A stretch of 64,000 nt of DNA from Humulus lupulus (GCF_963169125.1 NC_084801.1:79487696-79551695); one strand, 5' to 3'. Positions 1 through 11,023 are shown, numbered from the stretch's first letter. The notes: generated from the letters alone by a model not told the origin. Translations and numbers: made by a program.

Positions 1-153
1 AAACCTAAAAATTTAACTCATGCTTTAATTTTCTTAAACCAAAACAGAAACAAGCCTTAAATTTACATAGAATCCTTACCTTGAATGAAGAATCCAACCC
101 TAAGCTTCCTTGATTCATCTCCTAAGTCTCCAATCTCAGCTCATTCTCCTCCT

Positions 154-255
154 CTTCTTCTTCTTCTTCTTCTTCTTCTTCTTCTTCTTCTTCTTCTTCT
201 TCTTCTTCTTCTTCTTCTTCTTCTTCTTCTTCTTCTTCTTCTTCTTCTTCTTCTT
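154..255. repeat. (CTT)34 microsatellite
   Basis: An uninterrupted CTT run of 102 bp within LTR H. The corresponding place in B's LTRs (near 22836 and 29533) has only a short, imperfect TTC tract, so the array expanded in this copy. Confidence 0.97.
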
Positions 256-862
256 TCAATTTTTATAAAACCCATAATATGTCTAAGCCTAAACCGTGTA
301 CCCCCCTATATCCCAGCTGAAAGTTACCTAAACTCATGCCAAATGACCATTCTACCCCTTCATCAAAACCCTTTGCTAACTAAACCTCAAGGGCACACTA
401 GTCATTTCTCCTATATTGCAATTCTACCATTTCTTTCACCTAAACTTGTTACTCTCAGCAGTAACCAATGGTTACCCAGGTTGCTCAATCACCAATAACC
501 ATTAACCGCTAATTCTCTACCTAACCATAAAATTCCCAAAGTACCCCTAGGCTCCTCCCGAGCCGGATATAAAATCCTGTTGTGACTTTTAAGTTAACTT
601 GCTCTCTAGGACCGTCTCGGCACGTGCATCACAATAATAACACCACACTCACGTGGTACAAATCACATAATACAATTATCATATATATGCCCTCAGCGGG
701 CTAAAATTACCAATTTACCCCTATCATGCAAACGGGGTCCACATGCATATTTATTTCACCTAACATGCATACTAACCACATAGTCATGCATCTCGAATGT
801 TCAATTAGTCATATAACATGCTTTAAATCATAATCAAGCATTTACTCATGAAAATCACACAT

Positions 863-1004
863 AAATCCCATTATGCCCTCCAGGCACACTAATCAAGGCT
901 CTTAAGCCTTATTAGCGATTTTGGGTCGTTACATAAACCAATTATGCCATCCCGGCACACTAATCAAGGCCCTTAAGCCATATTAGTGATTTTGGGTCGT
1001 TACA
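863..1004. repeat. 71-bp tandem duplication of an LTR end
   Basis: Positions 863-933 and 934-1004 are two imperfect copies of the same LTR end. Each runs from ATTATGCC through the GGCACACTAATCAAGG block to GGGTCGTTACA. The second copy differs at several sites, so the duplication is not recent. As a result H has two consecutive candidate termini. Confidence 0.85.
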
Positions 1005-1192
1005 TTACCTTTGCTTAGTTGAGCCTCTAAGTTAATATCCTAATCTCCAAGCTTCAATTCCCCAAAGCTCCAGCCATGAATTCTGAATTTCCTAGCTCAA
1101 ACTCCTCAAAGTTCCCCCTTGGTAAGGTTAAGAGAAAGAAAAAGAGGGAAAATACAATTTTGGGTCAGTTTAGAAATTATGTGTATTCCTTG
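1005..1192 (-). mobile_element. G: left visible part of a chromovirus-type LTR
   Basis: This 188-bp stretch lies between the end of H (1004) and the TSD of K. Its order of blocks (TTACCTTTG, then AAGCTTC, then CTCAAAGTT, then a GA-rich tract) parallels the middle of D's LTR near 10280-10430. It is continued at 7410 by the remainder of G after K is removed. The far end of G is left of the window. Confidence 0.7.
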
Positions 1193-1305
1193 TGTTATCC
1201 CCAAAAATTGGATTTCGATGACGTGGCAATAGAAGTGACAAATGGAAAGGAATGGCTGGGTAATCTGGCTTAGGAGTGACCCGGTAGACCAGTGAAGATT
1301 TTTGA

Positions 1306-1690
1306 CAGACCAGTCAAGTGTCATGACCGACCAGTCATGACCTTGGCCGACCAGTCATGTGCTTGTCCGCCCAGTCAATGCCCTTGGCCGACCAGTCATG
1401 TCCTTGGCCGACCAGTCATGTGCTTGTCCGCCCAATCAATGCCCTTGGCCGACCAGTCATGTCCTTGGCCGACCAAACATGTGCTTGTCCGCCTAGTCAG
1501 GTGCTTGTCCGCCCAGTTAGGTGCTTGTCCGACCAGTCAGGTGCTTATCCGACCAGTCAGGTGCTTGCCCGACCAGTCATGTCCTTGGCCAACCAGACAT
1601 GTGCTTGTCCACCCACTCAGGTGCTTGTCCGACCAGTCACTTGTCTTGGCCGACCAGTGAGGTTTGGCCAACCAGTGAGGAATTTTGGTC
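1306..1690 (+). repeat. 20-21-bp minisatellite in the 5' LTR of K
   Basis: About 18 tandem units follow the consensus GACCAGTCATGTSCTTGKCC. Two alternating variants are visible, one starting GACCAGTCA and one starting GCCCAGTCA. The matching array in the 3' LTR (6663-6895) has only about 11 units. The array lies upstream of the LTR TATA box. Reading frames through it are not genes. Confidence 0.93.
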
Positions 1691-1918
1691 TTTCAGTTCT
1701 CCTCCGGAGTGTGATGTGGGCCGACCAGACAGAACAGTGCTATGCAAAGGATCCCAGTAATGGTTTCAACAAGAATCGGTCATACCTGTGCAGGAATCTC
1801 TCAGATTATCCCACAAAAATAGTGTATTGTTGTATTTTGAATATTATTATTAATTGAATATAGTGAGAATAGCGAAATATCACGATTATGGGGGACATCA
1901 TTTGTACGATCCTGAGCC

Positions 1919-1926
1919 TATAAATA
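1919..1926 (+). promoter_or_regulatory. TATA box of K 5' LTR
   Basis: TATAAATA lies about 290 bp before the LTR end. It is conserved in the 3' LTR at 7137-7144, as expected for the promoter driving the genomic RNA. Confidence 0.75.
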
Positions 1927-2213
1927 CAAGGCCCATGGCATCATAAAGAGGATTCGATTCTAATTTTCTGAGAGAATTTTTTTATCTGGAAAGAAATATT
2001 GTATTCATTTCATCTGCACTAAAGAAACTCAGTTGACTCAGGTTCATCTGATCTTGAGTGTAGATCTATAATCATAACTCTAAGTGGACTAGGCTATTAC
2101 CAACACATTGGGGCTGAACCACTATAAAAAATTTCTGTATCGTATATTTCTCTTGAAGGTTTTTTGTCGTTTTGACGTCTACACGTCGTTGGCCAAAAAC
2201 TCGGTCAACATTT

Positions 2214-2231
2214 TGGTGCTTTCATTGAGAG
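2214..2231 (+). other. Primer binding site of K
   Basis: TGGTGCTTTCATTGAGAG begins 3 bp after the LTR end. The initial TGG pairs with a tRNA CCA tail. The same site with one difference is found in element I (53596-53613). I cannot name the tRNA with certainty. Confidence 0.75.
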
Positions 2232-2266
2232 CCTGAAGAGAAAAAACACTTGACTATCATATCGAA

Positions 2267-4497
2267 ATGGCGCCCAAAAATACCAATGTGGCATCCAAAA
2301 AGTTAGGCACGTCAAAAGAGCCTGCTAGATCAGAAGATCCTGGATCGTAGAACCCAGAGACTGAGCCCAGGGTGTTTCTCGAGGAGACCACTCCAGAAGT
2401 TGAACAACTCCAGGAAGCAATAGGAGCTTTCCAAGAGGAGATGATGCAATTCAATGCTCGGTAGGAGTCTTTCGCTGAAGAGATGGCCAAGCAGAGAGTT
2501 GTGTTAGAGCACCAAAGGCGCGATATGGAGGCCAGAAGCGAATAACTCAGACAGCGACATGAGGAAGTCGACTGGAGACATCATGAAGCAGCACTTGCTC
2601 TAGAAGTGGCTACCCAATTGGCCCAAGCCAATGCTCAAGCCGCAGCACGAGCAACCTCCCAGGGAGCAAGAAATAATAATGCTGATAGGAGGACCACTAA
2701 CAGAGCCAATTCTCGTGGACCGAACAGAAGCATGAGTAACCCCCCTGGTCGGGAAGATGATGGAGACCGATCAAGAACTTCCTTGATGCAAAGGGAGCAC
2801 TCTAGAACCCCTTCCAGGAGCCAACGATCAAAAACTTCGAGATCAGGAAGTCACCGATCGGGCAGTAAAAGGACTCCACCCAGGCAGGATCAGACTAGGA
2901 CTCCTCGAGATAAGAGGACTTCACAATTCAAAGATGGGCATGGTCGTGATGAGGCTGATAGTCATCACACCGACCAGTCAAAGGAAAAGGAGGGCAACGA
3001 CCAACAAGGAGGAAAAGACTGCCCGGGGCATACCAAAAGGCCTCCACTGCACCCCGGCCAGCAGCGTAGTGGGAGAGCACAAGTCCCACGTGGTAAGCCC
3101 TCTGAAAAATCGAAAAGTACGGTGTTCAATCGAGCAGAAGAGCATGCTTCCCAGAAGGATCTGAGGGACGTTATCACCAACAAGAGGAGGACCGTCCCAG
3201 TCAAAGGGTAAAATCTGAACCACCCTGCCAGTCAAGTAGAAATACTTGACGACAGTGCACCAGATGGTAATGCCCGACCAAGCGGTCAAGACCTTGGAAC
3301 TTCATCAGTTACACCAGCCATCCAAGCCCAGCTTGACATGCTAACAGCTGCAATTCAAGGTTTGTCAAAATGACCTTCCGGGATAGATGCGATAGACCAC
3401 TGGAGTGGCAGCCCATTTTGTGCCCAGATTAGAGCAGCCCAGCCTCCGACAAAATATAAATCACTGATTCCGCTAGTATATACAGAAAGGCAGATCCCAT
3501 CAGACATGTTGGGAAATTTGAGGACCAGATGGAATTTCTCGGAGTAAGTGACGATTATCGATGTAGAGTTTTCCTGACTACTTTGTTAGATACCGCCCAG
3601 GAATGGTATTGGAAGTTTAAGCCGAACTCCATTTCCTCTTGGGAAGCATTCAGGAAGGAGTTTTGTAGACAATTCAACACTGCCCGGACTCCACCAGTTT
3701 ATGCCAACCACTTGGCAGATATCAAACAAGGAAAATATGAGTCTTTAAAGAATTATATACAAAGATTCATGAGAGAAGCCAATAGAGCAACTGCTGTAGG
3801 AGACGAGGGGAAGATGGTTGCAATATCCACTGGGATAACTTATCGGAGCCCTTTGTGGGATAGCATATATAGAAATCCAATTTCAATACTTCAATAATTT
3901 CTTGACCGAGCAGACAAGTATATGAAATTGGATGATGCAATCGAAAAAGAGGAGAATGGCATAAACAATCCGGGCGGATCAACTGACCCTCCTAAGGATG
4001 GTGGAAAGAAATGTGGAAATAACGGGTCTGACCACCATGAGGAAAAGAAAGAAAAGTTGAGTTCAAATGAAAAGCCAACCAAGTATGAGCCTCAGTTCAC
4101 TAATTACACCACTCTCTCGGCCAGCCGAGCAGAAATATATCTTTCTAGTCATGAAGAGGTTCCCTACAAGAAATCTCCACCCATCAGGAAGGAGATGAGG
4201 AAGAGAGATATGAATAAGTTTTGTCGTTTCCATGGAGATTATGCTCATGACACGAATGTTAGCAATCACCTCAAGGACGAGATAGAATTTCTTCTCCGGT
4301 TGGGAAAGTTGAGGAAGTACCAGGCAGAGACACCCCAAGGAGAAGAAGGTAGCAGCAATCCTGGGTTCAAACGACAAAGATCTCCACCCTTGCAGCCCGG
4401 ACCTGTGGACTTTACCTTAGACACTATATGTGGAGGTCCACACTTGGCTGAGGAAAGCAATGAAGCAAGGGAGAAGTATGCTGAGCGGGAGTGCTAG
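2267..4497 (+). pseudogene. gag: gag pseudogene of K (Tat-type)
   Basis: Gag would form the virus-like particle that packages element RNA. The frame opens at ATG 2267 with a charged, Glu/Gln-rich N-terminus, and has in-frame stops near 2348 (TAG), 2462 (TAG) and 2542 (TAA). It then reads through an Arg/Ser-rich stretch to 3211. After a frame change, the capsid-like retrotransposon gag domain is at 3529-3897, with the motifs QEWYWKF, SWEAFRKEF and LKNYIQRFMREA. A TAA at 3895 interrupts it before the segment to 4497, which carries FCRFHGDYAHDT, the half zinc-knuckle-like block common in this lineage. It closely parallels the gag of element I (53496-51523). There is no protease after it. It is non-functional as read. 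Confidence 0.88.
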
Positions 4498-4913
4498 GAT
4501 CAGGAGCCACTGGAATGGCTAGCGTCTGTGAATATATTATTTCTAAATACCGCTTTCAGAGTGGTAGTTTAATTTCAAGTTGTTTAACTTGTTATTTAAA
4601 TTTTGGTTTATGAGCTGGTTATTTGCTGACCAGTCATCTATTTTTGAACAATTTTTGTTGTTTAAGACTCGTTATTAGACACGTATTGTCCTTTTTTAAT
4701 TTATGAGTAATAAAAGATATTGCGCGCAGCGTGGTCGATTCTTGCTACAAATGTGTAGGTGTGTTAATTATTCGAACAGTGTTCAACTGGTCGGTAAAAT
4801 CGGACAGTGTTCAGCTGGTCGATACATTCAAGCAGTGTTCAATTGCTCGAATATTTTCAATATATTCTATGTGTTTCACGAGCAATTAACTACTCGAACA
4901 GATTCGGTCAAGT

Positions 4914-4956
4914 AGCAAGTGACTAGAATCTTTCAACCCTCGATCGATTGGGGGGC
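4914..4956 (+). other. Conserved hairpin plus G-run block (K copy)
   Basis: A CAAGTGAC arm is followed by a CCTCGATCGATTGGGGGG end. The same layout is found in F (33604-33643) and I (47011-47051, minus strand), each time downstream of the coding region. The second arm is degraded here. Confidence 0.55.
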
Positions 4957-5872
4957 ACATTGGGTATGCTGGTATATAATTTAACACAGGCAATAAGAGC
5001 ACGAGTTAAGATATCTGTTTTTAGGCTGACTTGTAAATTTTCGAAGTCCAAAAAGGCCATTAAGCTAACTTGTTTGACAAAGCTTAAGTAACTTGGAATT
5101 TTTTAAAATTTCAAGTTAGAAGCAGATATTCGTGTGACAATAAACATTATGCTCATAAAATGTTAGAGCAATAAGAGTTTGAGAAAGTATACGTAGTATG
5201 GACTTATGAAATGTCTAGAATTTCAAAGTTAGAAAACTAAGTACTCATGCGAAAATATAAGGCATACATCAGAGTGACTTTACTATTCACAAAAAACTTA
5301 TAACTTTTTAAGTATAAAAAGACTTAGAATGTTTTAAGTTAACAAAGAAAAGTAAAGTATAAATGCCAATAGCTCGACTGTACAAGAAAAATATCAAAGC
5401 TGCTAAACAACAATTGTCTTCACAAGAAAAAAGAGTAAACTACTGGCCAGGTACAAAGTCTAGCTAATCAGGTGCAAATTTTTCCTGGTCGAGAGAACAG
5501 ATACAACTTCCCTGGTCAGCTGAGCATGTATCACTGGTCGAGTAGGAAACTCTATTGTTGGGCATGACTAACAACGATGAGTCCCTGGAGTGAATCAAAC
5601 AAACACGAACAAATGCATGCAAAGTAAATACTACATAGTGAAAAAATGTCTTTGAGAAAAGAAGTCAATTTTTCCCCAAGATTGATTGAGAGAAATCAAT
5701 CTCTCAAAATACTTTTGGGAGATTCAAACAAGGTGTTTTGATGGTTTTTGGACAGGTAAGTTTTAGGCATATGCTTGAGTAGCTATGCCATATGCCCAAT
5801 CGGTTGGGTGATGACCGAGCAGATGTCGAGTGTGCCGAAGCAGGCCTGCGCGCACGTCCGAAGGCTGCAGTC

Positions 5873-6190
5873 TGAGCAGCTGGGGCTACATCCGAGCGGT
5901 GTGTGGGCTGTCCAAGTAGCTGAGGCTGCATCCGAGCGGTGTGTGGGCTGTCCAAGCAGCTGAGGCTACATCCGAGTGGTGTGTGGGCTGTGTCCGAGCA
6001 GCTGGAGGATGCATCCGAGCAGTGTGTGGGTTGCATCCGTGCAGTTGAGGCTGCATCCGAGCGGTGTATGGGCTGTCCGAGCAACTGGGGCTGCATCCGA
6101 GCGGTGTGTGGGCTGTCCGAGCAGCTGGGGCTGCATCCGAGCGGTGCGTGGGCTGCGTCCAAATGGTTGGGGGCTGCATCCGAACAGCCT
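5873..6190 (+). repeat. ~40-bp minisatellite in the 3' region of K
   Basis: About eight imperfect tandem units are built from GGGCTGCATCCGAGCGG and TGTGTGGGCTGTCCGAGCAG. Open frames here on both strands exist only because the unit lacks stops. They are not genes. Confidence 0.9.
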
Positions 6191-6535
6191 GGAGTGGACA
6201 TCCAAGGAGTTGTTGTCTGCATTCCGAGGGGCCTGGCACATCAGTAGAGTTATGGTTCGTGTGTCCGAAGAGCCAGGCAGGCGTCTGAGCAACAGGAAAC
6301 AATACACCCAAGGGTTAGCAGTTAAGAAATTATTTGGGTCCCGGAGACCAAATAAGCATTTCAAATTAGCTATTCAAACAAGCTCAAAGAATGGAATTTG
6401 AAGAAATCAAAAGAAAAGTTCGATCGTGGGTTTATTACAAAAGTGAAAGTTACCGACTGGACGGAAGTTTTTGGATGACCTCAAAAACATTTTGCTAAAA
6501 GAAAAGTTTATCATACGAGTAAATCGTATAATAAA

Positions 6536-6548
6536 CTTGGGGGGCAAA
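6536..6548 (+). other. Polypurine tract of K
   Basis: CTTGGGGGGCAAA lies immediately before the 3' LTR and is the plus-strand primer site. It is identical to the tract of element I (43233-43245, minus strand). Confidence 0.85.
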
Positions 6549-7409
6549 TGTTATCCCCAAAAGTTGGAGTTCGATGACGTGGCAATAGAAGTGACAAATG
6601 GCAAGGAATGGCTGGGTAATCTGGCTTAGGAGTGACCCAGTAGACCAGTGAAGATTTTTTACTGACCAGTCAAGTGTCATGACCGACCAGTCATGTGCTT
6701 GTCTGCCCAGTCAATGCCCTTGGCCGACCAATCATGTCCTTGGCCGACCAGTCATGTACTTGTCCGCCCAGTCAATGCCCTTGGCCAACCAGTCATGTCC
6801 TTGGCCGACTAGACATGTACTTGTCTGCCCAGTCAGGTGCTTGTCCGCCCAGTCAGGTGCTTGTCCGACCAGTCACTTGTCTTGGCCGACCAGTGAGGAA
6901 TTTTGGTCCTTCATTTCTCCTCCTGAGTGTGATGTGGGCCGACTAGACAGAACAGTGATATGCAAAGGATCCCAGTAATGGTTTCAACAAGAATCGGTCA
7001 TACCTGTGCAGGAATCTCTCAGATTATCCCACAAAAATAGTGTATTGTTGTATTTTGAATATTATTATTAATTGAATATAGTGAGAATAGCGAAATATCA
7101 CGATCATGGGGGACATCATTTGTACGATCCTAAGCCTATAAATACAAGGCCCATGGCATCATAAAGAGGATTCGATTCTAATTTTTTGAGGGAAATATTG
7201 TATTCAGTTCATTTGCAATAAAGAAACTCAGTTGACTCAGGTTCATCTGATCTTAAGTTTAGATCTATAATCATAACTCTAAGTGGACTAGGCTATTACC
7301 AACACATTGGGGCAGAACCACTATAAAAATTGTCTGTGTCGTATATTTCTCTTGAAGGTTTTTTGTCGTTTTGACGTCTACACGTCATTGGCTAAAAACG
7401 TGGTCAACA
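6549..7409 (+). mobile_element. 3' LTR of K
   Basis: 861 bp from TGTTATCCCC to GGTCAACA, followed by the TSD CCTTG. It has 11 minisatellite units instead of 18, TATA at 7137, and otherwise aligns end to end with the 5' LTR. Confidence 0.92.
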
Positions 7410-7915
7410 CCTTGGTTTGTTTTATTTAACTTAGTTTCTAAGGTTACCTCAAAGGCTCGGGGTGCCAAAAATGTCCCCGAGGTTGAAATGGTAAATTTCC
7501 CCAATACTCCCTCCTAAACACTCTAACTTCAAATATATCTCCAAATATTTATTTTCATAACCCGATAACCCAATAAAATATCTAATACCCGAAATACCCC
7601 TCGACTCGCCCCGAGTCGGGTTTTCGACCCCGTTGTGACTTTCTAGCTAACCACCCCCTAGGACTGTCTCGGATCGTGCAACACAAATATATCACAAGTA
7701 TATCACAATTATCACATTTATGCCCTCAACAGGCTAAAATTGCAAACATGCCCCTAATAACCAAACGGGGCCCTTATGCATATTTAATTCACCTAAACAT
7801 GCATAACTAATCACATATTCACACAAATTCACATATTATAACAATAATTCACTTATTGCTTTCCAGGCACGCTAATCAAGACCCTAAGCCTTATTAGCAA
7901 ATTTGGGTCATTACA
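7410..7915 (-). mobile_element. G: right part of the interrupted chromovirus-type LTR
   Basis: The segment continues G beyond K and ends in TTTGGGTCATTACA, which is the minus-strand LTR start TGTAATGACCC. Blocks such as GGCTCGGGGTGCC, CATAACCCGATAACCC and CCCCGAGTCGGG match, in reverse, LTR C (16900-17160). G and C are therefore the same LTR subfamily. The following ACGAC (7916-7920) is probably its TSD, but the partner is left of the window. Confidence 0.8.
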
Positions 7916-8547
7916 ACGACCTTTTTACTGATTTTTGCAAGCGACGTGGAATCATATAAAGCTTCTCATCCATTGCTCAACTGCAGGAGAATGGGCAAGT
8001 CGAAGATGTAAACAAAACATTGAAAGACACCCTAAAGAAAAGACTCGAGCAGGCAAAGGGAGATTGGCCAGAAGAGATACCAAAAGTACTCTGGTCGTGT
8101 AGAACAACACATCGAACAACAATTGGCCACACACAATTTTCTCTAGCATATGGGTATGAGGCCATGATACCAGTTGAATTAGACCCACCATCACACAGAA
8201 AGCTAATATACAACAAGAATGCAAATCACCAATTGTTGATGAAATCTCTAGACTTGGTTGAAGAACGTCGAGAGAAAGCCCGACTACAAGTGGCAGCTCA
8301 TCAATAAAAAGTTTCCCGATACTTTAACTCTAAAGTACACGAAAGGGAATTTTTTGTGGGAGACTTAGTACTTAGAAGAGTTTTCATCAACACTCGCAAC
8401 CAAGTTGTTAGGGTTCTCAGACCAAATTGGGAAGGCCCTTATCAAGTCGAAGAAATCCTTCGACCAGGAACATACAAACTTGCTCGGTTAAACGAAGATC
8501 TAATTGTGCACTATTGGAATGGAGAACACCTACGCAAGTATTATTAG
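7916..8547 (+). pseudogene. pol: F: integrase C-terminal half, Tat-type pol relic
   Basis: This is the end of the pol polyprotein of the outermost host element F. The first readable residues after G are DLFTDFCKRRGII, in the integrase core, followed by QENGQVED, the region of the catalytic glutamate. The frame then runs to the TAA at 8305-8307 through ALAYGYEAM-type and PVELDPPSHR blocks. The C-terminal barrel follows at 8356-8547 (GDLVLRRVF, LRPNWEGPYQVEE, PGTYKLARLN). It is very similar to the integrase of element I (47328-48443) on the other strand. Breaks include a stop within the core near 7963, the TAA at 8305, and the loss of everything upstream to the G insertion. It is not functional. 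Confidence 0.88.
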
Positions 8548-8835
8548 TAAATCGATTTTTCAAGGGGTGGCTTGTATTTAGACGTTTTTTTTACAAGTTT
8601 TGAACAAGGGCTAGTCATATTTTGTATGGTTGCTTATAAGTGTATAACCATTATGGTCACCCGTATGGACATGAATTTTGTCCATTTTTTATGATTAATA
8701 AAAGGAACTATGTGCATCCAGTAATTCTAGCCATTATTGTATTTTTTACAAGTATTTGCTCTTTACTGTGTTGTTTTGCTGTATTTATAAGAATTTATAA
8801 GTTACACAAGCAGTTATGTTCGAACAGGTACGGTC
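8548..8835 (+). other. F: 3' untranslated region, first piece
   Basis: AT-rich sequence directly after the integrase relic. It ends in CGGTC (8831-8835), the target site duplicated when D inserted, and it continues at 33599. Confidence 0.75.
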
Positions 8836-11023
8836 TGTAACGCCCTACTTCCTTAGAGTTGTTACTATGTGAATTAAAAATGTGTCATTAGCTCGCTAAT
8901 CGAGGTTTTAGGTTGAAAGTGTGACTAAACTGAAGTAAAACTCATTTAATCACAATAATTATAAAAATTTGGACATCAATTGAAATCATAAAAAGTTATA
9001 CAGTTAGGATCCAAAAATACCATTTAGAAAATGTATTACAACCCCAAAAAATATAATTACGGTCGACCTAAGTGACAAAGCAGTTCATTACAACATTCTC
9101 CCCAAAATAACCCTGGCTGTGGCAGCCAGGTAGGTCGAACATGTACCCGTCGCTCCACGCTCTCCGTACTCATGGTTGGTTGACATTTCCTTTGCCCTTA
9201 CCTACACCATAGAGCACCCGTGAACCAAAGCCCAGCAAGAAAATCTACATGTAACGTATAACATAACAATCCATAACATACAACAATCAGCCAACAAGTT
9301 AAGCACATAGCATCCTATGCCGACCTAGGTGCTTTACCTGGCCCTGGGATCGCAATCTTCACCGAGAGGGTGGATAGAACACCCTAGGAGGGTCTCGCTC
9401 TAGCGGTCTGCACAGAGCATGCTCAATGCCGATCGCGGCCCCTTACCGTACCCGACTTCTTGTCATTCTTGGCCTTCGTCGTTCTCGGCCTTCACTCACA
9501 AACATATCAACCATAAATAATAGGGTCGCGTCGTGAAACATAAAAAATATGGACGTGCCCTGCTCTATGAGTACAACAGTTTTCTTAAATGTGTCTTGAG
9601 CTGATAATTCAATGCGATCCTGAGCACAGTCCTCTAATCCGAGCCTCTTTGAAAACCTAGTCACAACGCATTCATAATAACCATCCATCAAGCCTTATAC
9701 CAATAAATAACTTCAGAATATTAATCCAGCCTCCAGGACCTTGGATTCCACTAAACCGGGTAGTAGAATCCTTCTCGAGCCTTAACATTCGAATTCCCAA
9801 GGCTAAAACCTTAATTTCCCTTTTCTTTCCATTTTGGGTCACGGCATGCCCTCTAAAGCTGCGACACACCTACAGGTCAGAGAGCAGAGCTCTCTCTGAT
9901 GAAGGACACGGGCTGTGGCATTCCCCCCTAGGGCCGCGGCGCCTGGGAAAACCAGAGGCTTCTCCACCCTCTTCAAACACACGGGCCGTGACACCTAAAG
10001 AATAGGGCCGCAACTTGGGCCTCCAAAACCCAGAAATTCACAATTTTCCTGTGTATTTCCTTGAGCCTAAACTGCTAATTCTCACGCCAAACACCAATTA
10101 AACCCAAAATTGAGCCTTGATTTCCTATCCATACAGCCTAGGCATCTTAACAATCCTGTAAACAACTTTATACACTCATTAAGCACCCAAAACCAAACTT
10201 AGAATCCATTTTCATGCAAGCTTAAAGTTCTAACAGAATTCCACAAACTTAAACAAAAACAATGGCTGAAATTCCTTACCTTTGTGATATTTTTACCCTT
10301 GAGCTAATCCCAACCACAGTAAGCTTCCAATTCTTCAAAGATCTTAGCCTAAAATCCTCAAAGTTGATCAAAACCTCCAAGCTCCAAGAGGGAGAGAGAA
10401 CCGTGAGATAGAGAGAGAGAAACTTAGGAAAAGTTATGATATTTTCTCAAAACTACTCAGCTGCCCAAATGTTTAATTCTATCCCTTTGTCAAAATGTCC
10501 AAAATACCCTTAAGTCATTCTTAATCCCATAGTGCCACCAAGGGCAATTCTGTCAATTTCCATATCACGCTAAACCCTTGAGTGTTCCTACAAATCCCAT
10601 TTAATCCCGACATTCCTAGACAATTGCTAAATTACTACCCGTTACTCAGTAATTCTCGAACACATACCATATTCCCAAAAAACCCCTAGGCTCCTCCCAA
10701 GATGGGTATTCGACCTCATTGTGACTATTTAACTAAACTGCACCCTAGGACCGTCTCGGATCATGCATCATAAATATATCACCACTCACTCATGGTATTA
10801 ATCACAATATACACATTTATCACATTTATGCCCTCAATGGGCTAAAATTACAAATATGCCCCTAATAGCCAAATGGGGGCCACATGCATATCTAATTCAC
10901 CTAAACATGCATTTCTAATCACATAATCATTTAATTCACATATTAGCATAATGAAATCAATTATTTCCCTCCTGGCACGCTAATTAAGGCCCAAAACCTT
11001 ATTAGCAAATTTGGGACACTACA
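8836..11023 (-). mobile_element. 3' LTR of D
   Basis: 2188 bp. In plus coordinates it begins TGTAACGCCC and ends GGGACACTACA. It pairs with 16471-16716 plus 31592-33593. A block of degenerate CCGCGG-type palindromes is present near 9840-10020. The two LTRs differ visibly, with many substitutions and small indels, so D is older than B. Confidence 0.92.

Larger units (their letters stand above)
1..1004 (-). mobile_element. H: LTR fragment of a chromovirus-type element, cut by the window edge
   Basis: This is the terminal part of an LTR read on the minus strand. Its minus-strand start is TGTAACGACCC, seen as GGGTCGTTACA ending at 933 and again at 1004. The rest matches, block by block, the right-hand 850 bp of B's LTRs (about 22700-23538): the CTT tract, the cluster CTCCTCCCGAGCC, the CACGTG-containing segment and the ATGCCCTC block. 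It therefore belongs to the same LTR subfamily as B. The other end lies left of the window. No coding region is present; the poly-leucine reading frame across the CTT tract is an artefact. H interrupts G, whose sequence resumes at 1005. Confidence 0.85.
1193..2210 (+). mobile_element. 5' LTR of K
   Basis: This LTR is 1018 bp from TGTTATCC to GGTCAACA. It contains an 18-copy minisatellite (1306-1690), a TATA box at 1919 and a T-rich end. It is about 157 bp longer than the 3' LTR, mainly because of extra minisatellite units. Confidence 0.92.
4498..6535 (+). other. Non-coding 3' region of K
   Basis: About 2 kb lies between the gag relic and the polypurine tract. It holds scattered CTGGTCGA/CTCGAACAG motifs (4790-4910, 5440-5560), the hairpin/G-run block at 4914-4956 and a 40-bp minisatellite at 5873-6190. 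I see no trace of pol, nor of the antisense gene present at this position in element I. Confidence 0.75.
1193..7409 (+). mobile_element. K: complete but non-autonomous Tat-type gypsy element
   Basis: The element is bounded by LTRs beginning TGTTATCCCC and ending GGTCAACA. A perfect 5-bp TSD, CCTTG, lies at 1188-1192 and 7410-7414. Inside are a primer site directly after the left LTR, a broken gag, a long non-coding 3' region and a polypurine tract directly before the right LTR. There is no trace of protease, RT, RNase H or integrase, so K must have moved with enzymes from a relative such as F or I. Its LTR ends, primer site and polypurine tract resemble those of element I. It is inserted in LTR G. 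Confidence 0.93.

Noticed and set aside
85..498. 137-codon open frame with a 30-leucine run
   Set aside because: It is the CTT microsatellite read in one frame inside LTR H, with no other protein character.
1292..1857. Long overlapping frames rich in Pro, Cys and Gln
   Set aside because: They are translations of the 20-bp LTR minisatellite; the same happens at 6679-6978.
5704..6401. Several overlapping open frames on both strands, rich in Cys, Ser and Trp
   Set aside because: They result from the 40-bp minisatellite, whose unit lacks stops in most frames.
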